Notes: a model not told the origin generated them from the letters alone. A DNA stretch of 19,154 nucleotides from an uncultured Oscillibacter sp. (GCA_900544105.1 UQUC01000046.1:1-19154), one strand, 5' to 3'; numbered from the stretch's first letter, positions 6,975 through 15,493 are shown. Numbers and translations are program-made.

Positions 6975-7003
6975 AGTATATCAAAGATAAATGGATAAAT
7001 CAA
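6975..7003 (-). promoter_or_regulatory. Candidate sigma-A promoter of the PAS-HTH regulator
   Basis: On the minus strand, TTGATT (7003-6998) and TATACT (6980-6975) are 17 bases apart, 4/6 and 5/6 matches to consensus. The predicted start near 6968 leaves a leader of about 60 bases, within which a CTGATAA element (6939-6945) repeats a motif found near the transporter promoter. Confidence 0.55.
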
Positions 7004-7092
7004 CACCTAATATGCTGGAAAGCGGCGGGGATATAACATTTTTTGCAGAGTGAGGTGAAAAGAGCCTTCAGGACAGCGATTTAGACAAAAAT

Positions 7093-7174
7093 TTATCAGA
7101 CTTCTTGGCACTTATGCGGGATTGACAAGGGCGGTGTGATAAATTATAATCAGGGGTGTAACAAAGTTATCAGA
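7093..7174 (+). promoter_or_regulatory. Candidate operators: two TTATCAGA repeats flanking the transporter promoter
   Basis: TTATCAGA occurs at 7093-7100, 22 bases upstream of the -35 box, and at 7167-7174, about ten bases after the predicted transcript start; the repeats are 74 bases apart. An imperfect palindrome TGAT…ATCA (7137-7152) covers the -10 box. The same motif lies in the dppA leader (6076-6083) and, reversed, in the regulator leader (6939-6945). Binding of the PAS-HTH regulator is inferred. Confidence 0.35.
7122..7150 (+). promoter_or_regulatory. Perfect-consensus sigma-A promoter of the transporter operon
   Basis: TTGACA (7122-7127) and TATAAT (7145-7150) are separated by exactly 17 bases, a 12/12 match. 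Transcription should start near 7157, with a leader of about 68 bases to the TTG start at 7225. A promoter this strong would normally need repression to be conditional. Confidence 0.88.
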
Positions 7175-7224
7175 AGGGAGGCTCAAGGTCACCCCCGCAT
7201 TCTATTCTTAAGGAGGTATTTGTA

Positions 7225-8652
7225 TTGGAAGCTGCAAACTACGGTATCTTGTCATTGATTCCCCTTGCGCTTACTCTGCTGCTGGCATTTTGGAAGAAGG
7301 ACGCGGTCTTTGCCCTGTTCATGGGCTGTCTCTCCGGCGTTTTGCTGCTGGGGCATGACCCCGCCTTCGGCTTCTCCGCTCTGGCGGAGGAGGCTCTGGG
7401 CAACGAGGACTTCATCTGGATCCTGCTGATCCAGGTATTCATCGGCATTATGATCGCGTTCTTCATGAAGGCGGGCGTGGTCAAGGCGTTCGCGGAAATG
7501 ATCGCCGGAAAGGTGAAATCCCCCCGCAGCGTGAAGCTGGCCACCTGGTTCATCGGTCTGTTCACCATCGACGACTACATGAGCCCCCTGCTGCGCGGCG
7601 TGGTCATGCGTCCCTTGACGGATGAGATGCGCGTGCCCAGAGAGAAGCTGGCCTTCATCCTCGACTCCACCTGCGCCTCCGTGTGCACCCTGATGCCCTT
7701 TATGGCATGGGGCGCCTACGTAGCCGGTCTGGTGGCGGATCTGGGCGGCCCTGTGACCTCCAATGAGCAGGGCGTAAGCGTCTACATCAGCGCCATCCCC
7801 TTTAACTTCTACGCGATTCTGATGGTGCTCATCACGCTGCTCTCCGCACTGGAGATCTTCCCCGACTTCGGGCCTATGCGCAAGGCGGAGCAGCGCGCCC
7901 GCACCACCGGCAAGCTGCTGCGTGACGGCGCCGTCCCCATGATGGGCACCGAGCTGGAGGAGCTGCAGAAGGGCAACGACAGCGACGTAAAGCCCAACGT
8001 CATGCTGGACTTCCTGGTCCCCATCATGATCCTGGTAGCCACCGCCATCTGGACGTACATCGCCAAGGGCGGCGTGAAGATCCTGGAGTGCTTCATCATC
8101 ACCGTGATCTACATGGCCATCGAGCTGACCATCCGTAAGGTGTTCAAGAGCGTGACCGATCTGGTGAACACCGCCGTGCAGGGCATGAAGAGTGTCATGT
8201 CCGCCACGTTGATCCTGGCCCTGGCCTACTGCATCAATACCATCACCAAGTCCATGGGCGCAGCCGACTTCCTGCTGGGTGTCTGCGAGAGCTGGATGAC
8301 CCCCGCCCTGTTCCTGTCTGTGACCTTCATCGCGGGCGCCGTGATCTCTTTCTTCACTGGCTCCTCCTGGGGCACCTTCGCCATCTGCATTCCCATCGCT
8401 GTTCCCATGGCTTACTCCTTCACCGGCGGTCAGCTGGGTACCCTGGTCTACGCCGCTGTGGGTGCCGTTGTCAGCGGCGGTCTGTTCGGCGACCATTGCT
8501 CCCCCGTTTCCGACACCTCGGTGCTCTCCTCTCTGGGCGCCGCCTGCGACCACATTGACCACGTCCGCACCCAGCTCCCCTATGCGCTGCTGGCGGCGGC
8601 AGTGTCCATCATTCTGTGGATCGTCGTTGCACTGGTTGGTGGCGCTGCATGA
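7225..8652 (+). CDS. NhaC-family Na+/H+ antiporter-like transporter
   Basis: This 475-residue multi-pass membrane protein belongs to the NhaC family (PF03553). Family signatures are the paired aspartates in FTIDDYMSPLLRG (D116-D117), DSTCASVCTLMPFMAWGAY (from about 147), FFTGSSWGTFAICIPIAVP (about 377-394) and GGLFGDHCSPVSDTSVLSS (about 418-436). Hydrophobic spans cover most of the chain, broken by a charged central loop at about 215-260. Members include Na+/H+ antiporters, malate/lactate antiporters and, from comparative genomics, methionine-type transporters (MetT). The start is TTG at 7225 with AAGGAGG eight bases upstream. Its stop overlaps the start of a C-S lyase gene (ATGA), so tight coupling suggests that it moves a substrate or product of that enzyme, or balances sodium/protons for it. 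The actual substrate is unknown. Confidence 0.88.
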   Translation: MEAANYGILSLIPLALTLLLAFWKKDAVFALFMGCLSGVLLLGHDPAFGFSALAEEALGNEDFIWILLIQVFIGIMIAFFMKAGVVKAFAEMIAGKVKSPRSVKLATWFIGLFTIDDYMSPLLRGVVMRPLTDEMRVPREKLAFILDSTCASVCTLMPFMAWGAYVAGLVADLGGPVTSNEQGVSVYISAIPFNFYAILMVLITLLSALEIFPDFGPMRKAEQRARTTGKLLRDGAVPMMGTELEELQKGNDSDVKPNVMLDFLVPIMILVATAIWTYIAKGGVKILECFIITVIYMAIELTIRKVFKSVTDLVNTAVQGMKSVMSATLILALAYCINTITKSMGAADFLLGVCESWMTPALFLSVTFIAGAVISFFTGSSWGTFAICIPIAVPMAYSFTGGQLGTLVYAAVGAVVSGGLFGDHCSPVSDTSVLSSLGAACDHIDHVRTQLPYALLAAAVSIILWIVVALVGGAA

Positions 8653-9833
8653 GATACGATTTTGATACCCCCATCAATCGCAGAAATACCTTCTCCTTTA
8701 AGTGGGACTGCGATATGGATTATTTTGGCCGGGACGATGTGATCCCCATGTGGGTGGCGGACATGGATTTTGCCTGCGCCCCCTGCATCGTAGAGGCCGT
8801 ACAGAAGCGCGCCGCCCACCCGGTTTACGGCTACGGCGTGCGCCAGCAGCCCTATTACGACGCGGTGATGGGCTGGCTGAAAAAGCGCCACGGCTTTGAG
8901 GTCAACTATGAGCATCTGGCCTTTGCACCTCCCGGCGTGATCTACGCCATGAACGTGGTGCTGCGCATCCTCACCAAGCCCGGCGACAGGGTCATGGTAC
9001 CCATGCCCAACTACGACCCGCTGTTTGACATGGTCACCCGGGGCGGCCGGAAGCTGGTAGAGACGCCGCTGGTCTGGAAGGATGGACGCTACACCTTCGA
9101 CTTTGCCGACATGGAGGCCAAGGCAGCCTCCGGCGTGAAGGTACTGGTGCTCTCCAGCCCCCACAACCCCACTGGCCGGGTATGGACCCGTCAGGAGCTG
9201 GAGGGCGTGGCGGAGATCTGTCTGCGGCACAACATCTTCATGCTGGTGGACGAGATCCACTGCGACTTCGTGCCGCCGGAGCATCCTCACACCACCTTTG
9301 GCCTGCTGGGCGAGGAGGTACTGCGCCATTCCATGGTCTGCTACTCCTCCAACAAGGGCTTCAATCTGGGCGGACTGGGTATGGCCACTCTCGTGCTGGC
9401 AGACGACGACCTGCGGTGCAAGTTCAACGAGGAGATGTCCATTGCCCAGACACGGCTGGACAACATCTTCGGCATGGCAGCCCTCATAGCCGCCTACAAC
9501 GACGGCGAGGAGTGGCTGGATCAGGCCATCGCCTATGTGTCCGACAACAAGGCGTATCTGGAGCAGTTCCTGCGGGAGCGCATTCCCCAGATCCGCATGA
9601 TCCCCTCCGAGGGCACCTATCTGGTCTGGCTGGACTGCTCCCAGCTGCCCTACCGGGGCATGGCCCTGGAGCACTTCATGATCAACGAGGCCAAGGTGGC
9701 GTTCTGCGCCGGCTATGAGTTCGGCGAGCAGGGAGAGGCCTTCCTGCGCATGAACGTGGCCTGCCCCAGGTGTACCCTGACAAAGGCTCTGGAGCAGATG
9801 GAAAAGGCGATCAACGGTCTGTCGCTTCAGTGA
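8649..9833 (+). CDS. patB: PatB/MalY-family PLP-dependent C-S beta-lyase
   Basis: This 394-residue fold-type I PLP enzyme belongs to the MalY/PatB group, which splits the C-S bond of cystathionine, cystine or S-alkyl-cysteines to give a thiol (or homocysteine), pyruvate and ammonia. Group features include the N-terminal RYDFDTPINRRNTFSFKWD-like opening with PMWVADMDF, PVYGYG (Tyr60/62), HNPTGRVW (N173), LVDEIHCDF (D201) and the PLP-binding lysine K236 in SSNKGFNLGGL, with R367 in LRMNVA for the substrate carboxylate. The frame could begin at 8616, but ATG 8649 gives the family start and overlaps the transporter stop as ATGA. No separate ribosome site is evident, consistent with translational coupling. 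An aminotransferase activity is the main alternative. The gene symbol reflects the family, not proven function. Confidence 0.87.
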   Translation: MRYDFDTPINRRNTFSFKWDCDMDYFGRDDVIPMWVADMDFACAPCIVEAVQKRAAHPVYGYGVRQQPYYDAVMGWLKKRHGFEVNYEHLAFAPPGVIYAMNVVLRILTKPGDRVMVPMPNYDPLFDMVTRGGRKLVETPLVWKDGRYTFDFADMEAKAASGVKVLVLSSPHNPTGRVWTRQELEGVAEICLRHNIFMLVDEIHCDFVPPEHPHTTFGLLGEEVLRHSMVCYSSNKGFNLGGLGMATLVLADDDLRCKFNEEMSIAQTRLDNIFGMAALIAAYNDGEEWLDQAIAYVSDNKAYLEQFLRERIPQIRMIPSEGTYLVWLDCSQLPYRGMALEHFMINEAKVAFCAGYEFGEQGEAFLRMNVACPRCTLTKALEQMEKAINGLSLQ

Positions 9834-9888
9834 TACCTGTAAACGACGCACCTTGTGAGATAAGAAATTTTTTAAAGGAGAAACAGCT

Positions 9889-11478
9889 ATGAAAAAGAGA
9901 ACCATCGCAATGTTCCTGTCCGTAGCTCTGTGTCTCTCGGTGGCCTTGACCGGCTGTGGGGCAGACAAATCGCAGCAGAGCAACCCCTCTGATGACGGCA
10001 AAAAGAGCCTGACCATCGCGGTGCTGAATGATGTTGTCTCGCTGGACCCCGCGGTAAAGGACAGCGGCATCGAGATGCAGATGGCGTCTCACCTGTACGA
10101 CGCTCTGGTGGACTATAATGCAGATCTGAGCAGGAAGCCCGGTCTGGCAGAGAGCTGGACTGTTCTGGATGACGGCGTGACGTGGGAGTTCAAGCTCCGC
10201 CATGGCGTGAAGTTCTCCAACGGAAACGACTTCAATGCCGATGACGTGGTCTTCAGCTTTGAGCGCATCCTCAACGATCCTACTCTGGAGATGGGCGTGT
10301 ACCTCATGCGTCTTCAGGAGGTCAAGAAGGTGGATGATTACACCGTGCAGCTGGTGACCAAGATCCCCTATCCCGTGTTTGACGGCAGCCTGGTCCATAT
10401 CATGATGCTTGACAAGGAGACCTGTGAGGGACTTACCAGCGAGGAGATCGCCGCGAACCCCGTGGGTACCGGCCGGTATCGTCTGGTGGAGCATGTAAAG
10501 GAATCCTATATCAAGCTGGTCCGCAACGACGAGTATTGGGGCGAGCTGCCTGATGCAGAGACCGTGGAGTTCCGCGTGATCGCCAATGCAGCTACCCGCA
10601 CCACCGCTCTCATCAACGGAGAGGTGGACTTTATCTCCAACATCCCTGTGATGGACGTGAACCGCCTGAAGAACGACCCCAACGTCCAGGTCATTACCAA
10701 TCCCAGCCTGTCCTGCAACTACATGGGCTTTGATCAGCTCAATGAGCATGGCTCTGCCGGCACCGACGATCCCAACCCGCTCCTCAATGTGAAGGTTCGT
10801 CAGGCCATTTACCACGCCATTGACATTCAGACGATCATCGATACCGTCATGAACGGCTACGCCACCGTGGCCAACTCCTATATGCCCAGCATCTGTGTGG
10901 GATATAATGCCGACGCGGAGCGTCCCGCCTACGATCCCGAGCTTGCCAAGCAGCTTTTGGCGGAGGCTGGCTATCCCGATGGCTTCTATCTCCGCATCGA
11001 TGCCCGCAACGACAGTGACGTGAACGCCGATCAGGTGTCTCAGGCCATTGCCAGCTATCTGGAGAAGGTGGGCATCAAGGCCGAGGTGAACCTGTTGCCT
11101 CGCGCCTCCTTCTATGAGAAGACAAGCGCAGAGAACCTCCAGTCCTCCTTCTTCATGGCGGGCTGGGGCGACAGCTCCGGCGAGGGCATGGTCATCTTCA
11201 ACGATATGCTCTATACCTACGACGGCAAGCCCGGCATGGGCGAAGGCAACCGGGGCCATTACAGCAATGCCGAGGTGGATGCGCTGCTGGATCAGGCATC
11301 TGTTGAGCCCGATCAGGCCAAGCGTGCAGCGCTGGTGGAGCAGGTGGATCAGATCGCCCGGGACGAGGCCGCCTACATCCCCCTGTTCTTCAAGCACAAT
11401 ATCTTCGGCGTGCGCGCCGGCATTCAGTACACCCCCAGTTGCGATGACCATATTCTGGCTTGGGACTTCACCTTCTAA
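9889..11478 (+). CDS. ABC transporter substrate-binding lipoprotein, dipeptide/oligopeptide family
   Basis: This 529-residue extracytoplasmic binding protein belongs to the SBP_bac_5 family (PF00496), which captures peptides, and sometimes nickel or other small ligands, for the importer encoded downstream. Residues 1-22 are a lipoprotein signal (KKR, hydrophobic core, LTGC lipobox), so C23 should be lipidated and anchor the protein outside the membrane. Family landmarks are LAESWTVLDDGVTWEFKLR (about 85-103), ADDVVFSFERI and a C-terminal IPLFFKHNIFGV-type strand. It has AAAGGAG about nine bases before the ATG. It lies 55 bases after the lyase gene with no visible terminator, so it is probably in the same operon. 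A 13-pair hairpin follows it. The family symbols OppA/DppA are avoided because peptide length preference cannot be read from sequence. Confidence 0.92.
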   Translation: MKKRTIAMFLSVALCLSVALTGCGADKSQQSNPSDDGKKSLTIAVLNDVVSLDPAVKDSGIEMQMASHLYDALVDYNADLSRKPGLAESWTVLDDGVTWEFKLRHGVKFSNGNDFNADDVVFSFERILNDPTLEMGVYLMRLQEVKKVDDYTVQLVTKIPYPVFDGSLVHIMMLDKETCEGLTSEEIAANPVGTGRYRLVEHVKESYIKLVRNDEYWGELPDAETVEFRVIANAATRTTALINGEVDFISNIPVMDVNRLKNDPNVQVITNPSLSCNYMGFDQLNEHGSAGTDDPNPLLNVKVRQAIYHAIDIQTIIDTVMNGYATVANSYMPSICVGYNADAERPAYDPELAKQLLAEAGYPDGFYLRIDARNDSDVNADQVSQAIASYLEKVGIKAEVNLLPRASFYEKTSAENLQSSFFMAGWGDSSGEGMVIFNDMLYTYDGKPGMGEGNRGHYSNAEVDALLDQASVEPDQAKRAALVEQVDQIARDEAAYIPLFFKHNIFGVRAGIQYTPSCDDHILAWDFTF

Positions 11479-11503
11479 GCGTACATAAGAACAGTCAATG
11501 GGA

Positions 11504-11535
11504 GGAGGCAGAAGGGGATCTTCCCTTCTGCCTCC
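11504..11535 (+). promoter_or_regulatory. Intercistronic stem-loop between binding-protein and permease genes
   Basis: GGAGGCAGAAGGG (11504-11516) pairs perfectly with 11523-11535 across loop GATCTT. No T-tract follows, so it is not a classic terminator. Stems in this position often protect the upstream mRNA end or reduce read-through, giving more binding protein than permease. Confidence 0.7.
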
Positions 11536-11572
11536 CGCCAAAAGGGTGTAAGCCCGTAAATGAGGTGTTACC

Positions 11573-12538
11573 GTGTTCAAGTATTTCCTGAAGCGGCTGG
11601 CGCAAATGCTAGTTACACTTTTCATTGTGTCCGTTCTGGTATTTGTTCTGGCCAACTTTATTGGCGATCCCGTCAATATGCTGGTCTCGCCCAAGGCTCC
11701 GCCTGAGGTTCGAGAGCAGGTTCGAGAAGAACTGGGGCTCAACAGACCGATCCTGGAGCAATATGTATCGTTTGTTACCAATGCGGTCAAGGGGGATTTC
11801 GGCAAGTCCTATATCTATAAGGTGGACGTGCTCTCTCTGATTGCCCAGCGGGTACCTGCTACGCTGGAGCTGGTTTTTGTATCAGTCGTGCTGGCGCTGG
11901 TTATCTCTATCCCGCTGGGCGTATATGCGGGCGCTTTTCCCAAACGAAAATCCAGCACATTGGTGATGGGAGGCTCCATTCTGGGCATTTCCCTGCCATC
12001 CTTCTTCATTGGCATCATGCTGATCTACATCTTCTCTCTGAAGCTGCACTGGTTCCCCTCCTCGGGACGGGGCGCGACCGCGCCGTTTCTGGGGATGAAT
12101 TTCAGCCTGTTTACGCCCGGTGGACTTAAGTACATCATCCTGCCGGCCTTTACGCTGTCTGTGACCAACATCGCGTCTCTGGTGCGCCTTACCCGCGCCG
12201 GTGTAATGGAGAATATGCGGCAGGATTATATCAAATTTGCCCGAGCCAAAGGTGTGTCTACCCGGAAGGTCCTCTTTGGACACGCCCTGAAAAATGCCTT
12301 GATCCCGGTTATTACGGTGTTCGGTATGGAAATCGGTTCCCTTATCGCCTTTACGACGGTGACGGAGACCATCTTCTCCTGGCCGGGACTCGGCAAGCTT
12401 CTCATCGACTCCATTAACTCGGTGGATCGGCCGGTCATTGTGGCCTATCTGATCCTGACTACGGTGTTGTTTGTGTTTATCAATTTTGTGGTCGACCTTC
12501 TGTATACAGTCATCGACCCGAGAATCCAATTCAGGTGA
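11573..12538 (+). CDS. dppB: Dipeptide/oligopeptide ABC transporter permease (DppB/OppB type)
   Basis: This 321-residue inner-membrane subunit has the binding-protein-dependent permease fold. The start MFKYFLKRLAQMLVTLFIVS (membrane span about 9-30) and GDPVNMLVSPKAPPEVREQ are typical of DppB/OppB. The EAA coupling loop that contacts the ATPases is at about 218-240 (DYIKFARAKGVSTRKVLFGH). About six spans are visible, ending with FINFVVDLLYTVIDPRIQFR. The start is GTG at 11573 with GAGGTG just upstream. The gene is separated from the next permease gene by six bases. It forms the channel with the DppC-type subunit; which peptides pass depends largely on the binding protein. Nickel transport is a less likely alternative given the peptidase-rich surroundings. 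Confidence 0.92.
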   Translation: MFKYFLKRLAQMLVTLFIVSVLVFVLANFIGDPVNMLVSPKAPPEVREQVREELGLNRPILEQYVSFVTNAVKGDFGKSYIYKVDVLSLIAQRVPATLELVFVSVVLALVISIPLGVYAGAFPKRKSSTLVMGGSILGISLPSFFIGIMLIYIFSLKLHWFPSSGRGATAPFLGMNFSLFTPGGLKYIILPAFTLSVTNIASLVRLTRAGVMENMRQDYIKFARAKGVSTRKVLFGHALKNALIPVITVFGMEIGSLIAFTTVTETIFSWPGLGKLLIDSINSVDRPVIVAYLILTTVLFVFINFVVDLLYTVIDPRIQFR

Positions 12539-12544
12539 TGCGCT

Positions 12545-13462
12545 ATGGATGAAATGAAAAAAAGGGGCGCGACCCCCAACAAGAGCTTGTTCCGGCGCAT
12601 TGCTGAGTCTGAGTTCTTTCATAATTACAAGCGCAGTCCGTCCGCTATCGTCGGTACGGTGATCGTGGTACTGGTACTGTTCATTGCCCTTTTCGGGCCG
12701 TTGTTTGCTCCGCAGAACCCCTATGATGTAGCCTCTCTTTCCCTCACGGATTCCTACAAACCGCCTGCATGGGAGGCGGGAGGTGACGCCCGGTTTATTT
12801 TCGGTACCGACAGTCAGGGACGGGATATTTTCAGCTCTCTTATTTACGGAAGCCGTATCTCCCTCTTTATCGGCGTTGTAGGTACGCTGCTGGCCTGCGC
12901 CGTAGGTATCACGCTGGGACTGATTTCGGGCTATTTTGGCGGGAGAGTAGACGCTGTCATCATGCGTTTGGCAGATATCCTGCTCTCTTTTCCCGATATC
13001 CTCGTGGCCCTCTTCATCATGACCATGTTTGGACGGGGTGTAAGCAAGCTGCTGGTCGTATTTACGATCATCGGATGTGTCACATACGTCCGTACCGTCC
13101 GCGCCGAGGTGCTGACGGTGAAGCAGATGGAATATGTAGATGCGGCCAGAGTCATCGGTATCCCCAATATCCTGATCATCGCCAAGCATGTGCTGCCCAA
13201 CGTAATGACAACCGTCATCGTTATTTCCACGATGAAGGTGGGCGGCCTTATTCTGGCGGAAGCCACGCTGAGCTTTCTGGGCGCAGGCGTTCCGGTCACG
13301 GAACCCTCTCTGGGCATGCTGGTCAAGAACGGCTTCGACGTGCTGTTCAGCGGATACTGGTGGATCGCGGTGATGCCGGGTCTCTACATCATGCTGATCG
13401 TGTTTGGAATCAATCTTTTGGGAGATTTCCTGCGCGATGAGTTCAATCCTAAGCTGAAGTAA
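12545..13462 (+). CDS. dppC: Dipeptide/oligopeptide ABC transporter permease (DppC/OppC type)
   Basis: This 305-residue second channel subunit has the OppC-type N-terminal stretch NYKRSPSAIVGTVIVVLVLF (first span about 33-55), then FGPLFAPQNPYD and the FGTDSQGRDIFSSLIYGSRISL motif (about 101-122) characteristic of DppC/OppC. The EAA loop is near 197-218 (EYVDAARVIGIPNILIIAKH). A signature AEATLSFLGAGVP lies near 239-251, and the chain ends with INLLGDFLRDEFNPKLK. The start ATG is six bases after the DppB-type stop, with AGGTG upstream. Twelve bases separate it from the first ATPase gene, so the permeases and ATPases are one transcriptional unit. Confidence 0.92.
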   Translation: MDEMKKRGATPNKSLFRRIAESEFFHNYKRSPSAIVGTVIVVLVLFIALFGPLFAPQNPYDVASLSLTDSYKPPAWEAGGDARFIFGTDSQGRDIFSSLIYGSRISLFIGVVGTLLACAVGITLGLISGYFGGRVDAVIMRLADILLSFPDILVALFIMTMFGRGVSKLLVVFTIIGCVTYVRTVRAEVLTVKQMEYVDAARVIGIPNILIIAKHVLPNVMTTVIVISTMKVGGLILAEATLSFLGAGVPVTEPSLGMLVKNGFDVLFSGYWWIAVMPGLYIMLIVFGINLLGDFLRDEFNPKLK

Positions 13463-13474
13463 GGGGGGAGCGAG

Positions 13475-14464
13475 ATGAGCGAAACACTGCTGCAGGTGGA
13501 AAACCTGCGAACCTATTTCCACACTTTCCGCGGTGTAGTCAAGGCGGTGGACGGCATTAGCTTTTCCCTGGATGAGGGACAGGTGCTGGGCATCGTGGGC
13601 GAGTCGGGCAGCGGCAAATCCGTTAGCAGCTTTTCCATTCTGAAATTGATCGAGCCGCCCGGTGTGGTGGAATCGGAGAAAATTCTTTTCCAAGGCGAGG
13701 ACATCAGCAAAAAGAGCGAACGGGAAATGATGAAAATCAGAGGCAAGGCGATCTCCATGGTGTTCCAGGATCCGATGACCTCCCTAAATCCGCTCTATAC
13801 CATTGAGAAACAGATTACCGAGATGCTGGACCTCCACCAGAAGCAGATGACCAAGCAGGAAAAGCATGCGCGCTGTGTGGAATTGCTGCATATGGTGGGT
13901 ATCCCCAATCCTGAGGATCGGCTGAAATCCTACCCCCATCAGTTTTCTGGCGGTATGCGGCAGCGGGTCATCATTGCGATCGCTCTGGCTGCCAATCCGA
14001 AGCTCATCATCGCCGATGAGCCTACCACCGCCCTGGATGTGACCATACAGGCGCAGATCCTCAAGCTCATGGATAAGTTGGTGAAGGAGCAGGGCGCTTC
14101 TCTCATTCTGATCACCCATGACTTGGCGGTGGTTTCCCAGATGGCGGATCGTATCATCGTGATGTACTGCGGCAAAATCGTGGAAAGCGGCTCCCGGGAT
14201 GACGTGATCCACCGTCCCAGCCATCCGTATACTGAGGGACTTCTTAATTCCATCCCCAGAATGGGAGAGGAGCAAAAACGCCTGGAGTCCATTCCGGGTA
14301 TGGTCCCCAGTATGCTGGATCTGCCCCAAGGATGTTACTTCGCTCCCAGATGCAAATACTGCCAGGATATTTGCCGTACCGTGACGCCTGAAAACCATGA
14401 GGTGAGTCCGGGGCATTGTGCGGCTTGCCACTTTCCGCTGACAGGAGGCGAGAGCCATGAGTAA
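13475..14464 (+). CDS. dppD: Dipeptide/oligopeptide ABC transporter ATPase (DppD/OppD type)
   Basis: This 329-residue cytoplasmic ATPase has complete nucleotide-binding motifs: Walker A GESGSGKS (42-49), Q-loop in VFQDPMTSLNP (about 97-107), signature FSGGMRQR (157-164), Walker B LIIADEP (177-183) and a His switch in LITHDLA. The oligopeptide-type C-terminal extension carries six cysteines (about 287, 293, 296, 300, 315, 318) in GCYFAPRC…C…GHCAAC. In related importers such cysteines have been reported to hold an iron-sulfur cluster; that is family knowledge as I recall it, not shown here. A ribosome site AGGGGGGAG precedes the ATG. The stop overlaps the next gene by eight bases, so DppD and DppF type subunits are translated together as a heterodimer. 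Confidence 0.93.
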   Translation: MSETLLQVENLRTYFHTFRGVVKAVDGISFSLDEGQVLGIVGESGSGKSVSSFSILKLIEPPGVVESEKILFQGEDISKKSEREMMKIRGKAISMVFQDPMTSLNPLYTIEKQITEMLDLHQKQMTKQEKHARCVELLHMVGIPNPEDRLKSYPHQFSGGMRQRVIIAIALAANPKLIIADEPTTALDVTIQAQILKLMDKLVKEQGASLILITHDLAVVSQMADRIIVMYCGKIVESGSRDDVIHRPSHPYTEGLLNSIPRMGEEQKRLESIPGMVPSMLDLPQGCYFAPRCKYCQDICRTVTPENHEVSPGHCAACHFPLTGGESHE

Positions 14465-15452
14465 GATTCTTCAGGTGGAGAATTTGGTGCAGGAGTTCAA
14501 TCTAACCAAGGATTTTCTGGATAAGGTAAAATTCAAAAACGGCCATTTTTCACTGGAAAATCGGGTGGTCCATGCGGTCAACAATGTCAGCTTTGATGTG
14601 GAGCAGGGCGAGGTGTTCAGCCTGGTGGGAGAGTCCGGATGTGGAAAGTCTACCACGGCCCGCACCATCATCAAGCTGATCGAGCCAAAGTCCGGCAAGA
14701 TCATATTCGACGGACGCGACATCACCCGGCTCAAGCCGCAGGAGATGCGCCCCATCCGTCGGGAGATGCAGATGATCTTTCAGGATCCCTATGCCTCCCT
14801 GAATCCCCGGCAGAAGATCATGGAGATCCTCACAGATCCGATGCTGTTCCACAAGCTGTGCAGCAGCAAGGCGGAGGCGCAGGAGAAGGCGATCCATCTG
14901 TTGGAGCGTGTTGGACTCAGCTCTGAGCAAGCCAACCGGTATCCGCATCAGTTTTCCGGCGGTCAGCGTCAGCGCATCGGCATAGCCCGGGCGTTGGCGG
15001 TCGAGCCTAAATTTATCATAGCGGATGAGCCGGTATCTGCTTTGGATGTGTCCATTCAGGCTCAGATCCTGAACATTCTTATGGATCTGAAGGATGAATT
15101 TCATTTCTCCTATCTGTTCATCGCACACGATCTGAGCGTGGTCAAGCACATCAGCGACAGTTTGGGTGTCATGTATCTGGGAACTATTGTGGAACGGGCC
15201 CCGAAGCGGCTGCTGTTCTCCAACCCGGTACACCCCTATACCAAGGCGCTTTTTTCCTCTGCACCGACGATTGATGAGGGCAGTATTGCCGAATCTCAGG
15301 AGTTGCGTGGAGAGATTCCCAGCCCGATCCATCTGCCCTCCGGCTGTCCCTTCCATGACCGCTGTCCTATGGCTTGCCCGGACTGCGCACGGGAGGTCCC
15401 GGAACTCAAAGAGGTAGAGCCCGGACACTTCGCAGCCTGTCATCTGCTGTAA
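14457..15452 (+). CDS. dppF: Dipeptide/oligopeptide ABC transporter ATPase (DppF/OppF type)
   Basis: This 331-residue partner ATPase has Walker A GESGCGKS (58-65), Q-loop in IFQDPYASLNPRQ, signature FSGGQRQR (166-173), Walker B FIIADEP (186-192) and the His switch in FIAHDLS. As in OppF proteins, the N-terminus has an inserted stretch before the first conserved strand (about 15-38, TKDFLDKVKFKNGHF). The tail again contains cysteines (GCPFHDRCPMACPDC…AAC). ATG 14457 lies inside the DppD-type gene, with AGGAGG upstream. It is the last gene of the transporter block, followed 41 bases later by a strong terminator. Confidence 0.93.
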   Translation: MSKILQVENLVQEFNLTKDFLDKVKFKNGHFSLENRVVHAVNNVSFDVEQGEVFSLVGESGCGKSTTARTIIKLIEPKSGKIIFDGRDITRLKPQEMRPIRREMQMIFQDPYASLNPRQKIMEILTDPMLFHKLCSSKAEAQEKAIHLLERVGLSSEQANRYPHQFSGGQRQRIGIARALAVEPKFIIADEPVSALDVSIQAQILNILMDLKDEFHFSYLFIAHDLSVVKHISDSLGVMYLGTIVERAPKRLLFSNPVHPYTKALFSSAPTIDEGSIAESQELRGEIPSPIHLPSGCPFHDRCPMACPDCAREVPELKEVEPGHFAACHLL

Positions 15453-15493
15453 AAAAGGGGATTTAGCGCGGGTGGATCACCTCGCACATCCCT

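Noticed and set aside
7157..7224. SAM or other riboswitch before the NhaC-family gene
   Set aside because: The leader is about 68 bases, too short for SAM-type riboswitches, and no conserved core or terminator fold is visible.
15474..15483. GGATCACCTC, identical to part of the 16S rRNA 3' tail
   Set aside because: Only ten bases match and nothing else around resembles rRNA; it lies in a short gap before a terminator and is most likely chance.
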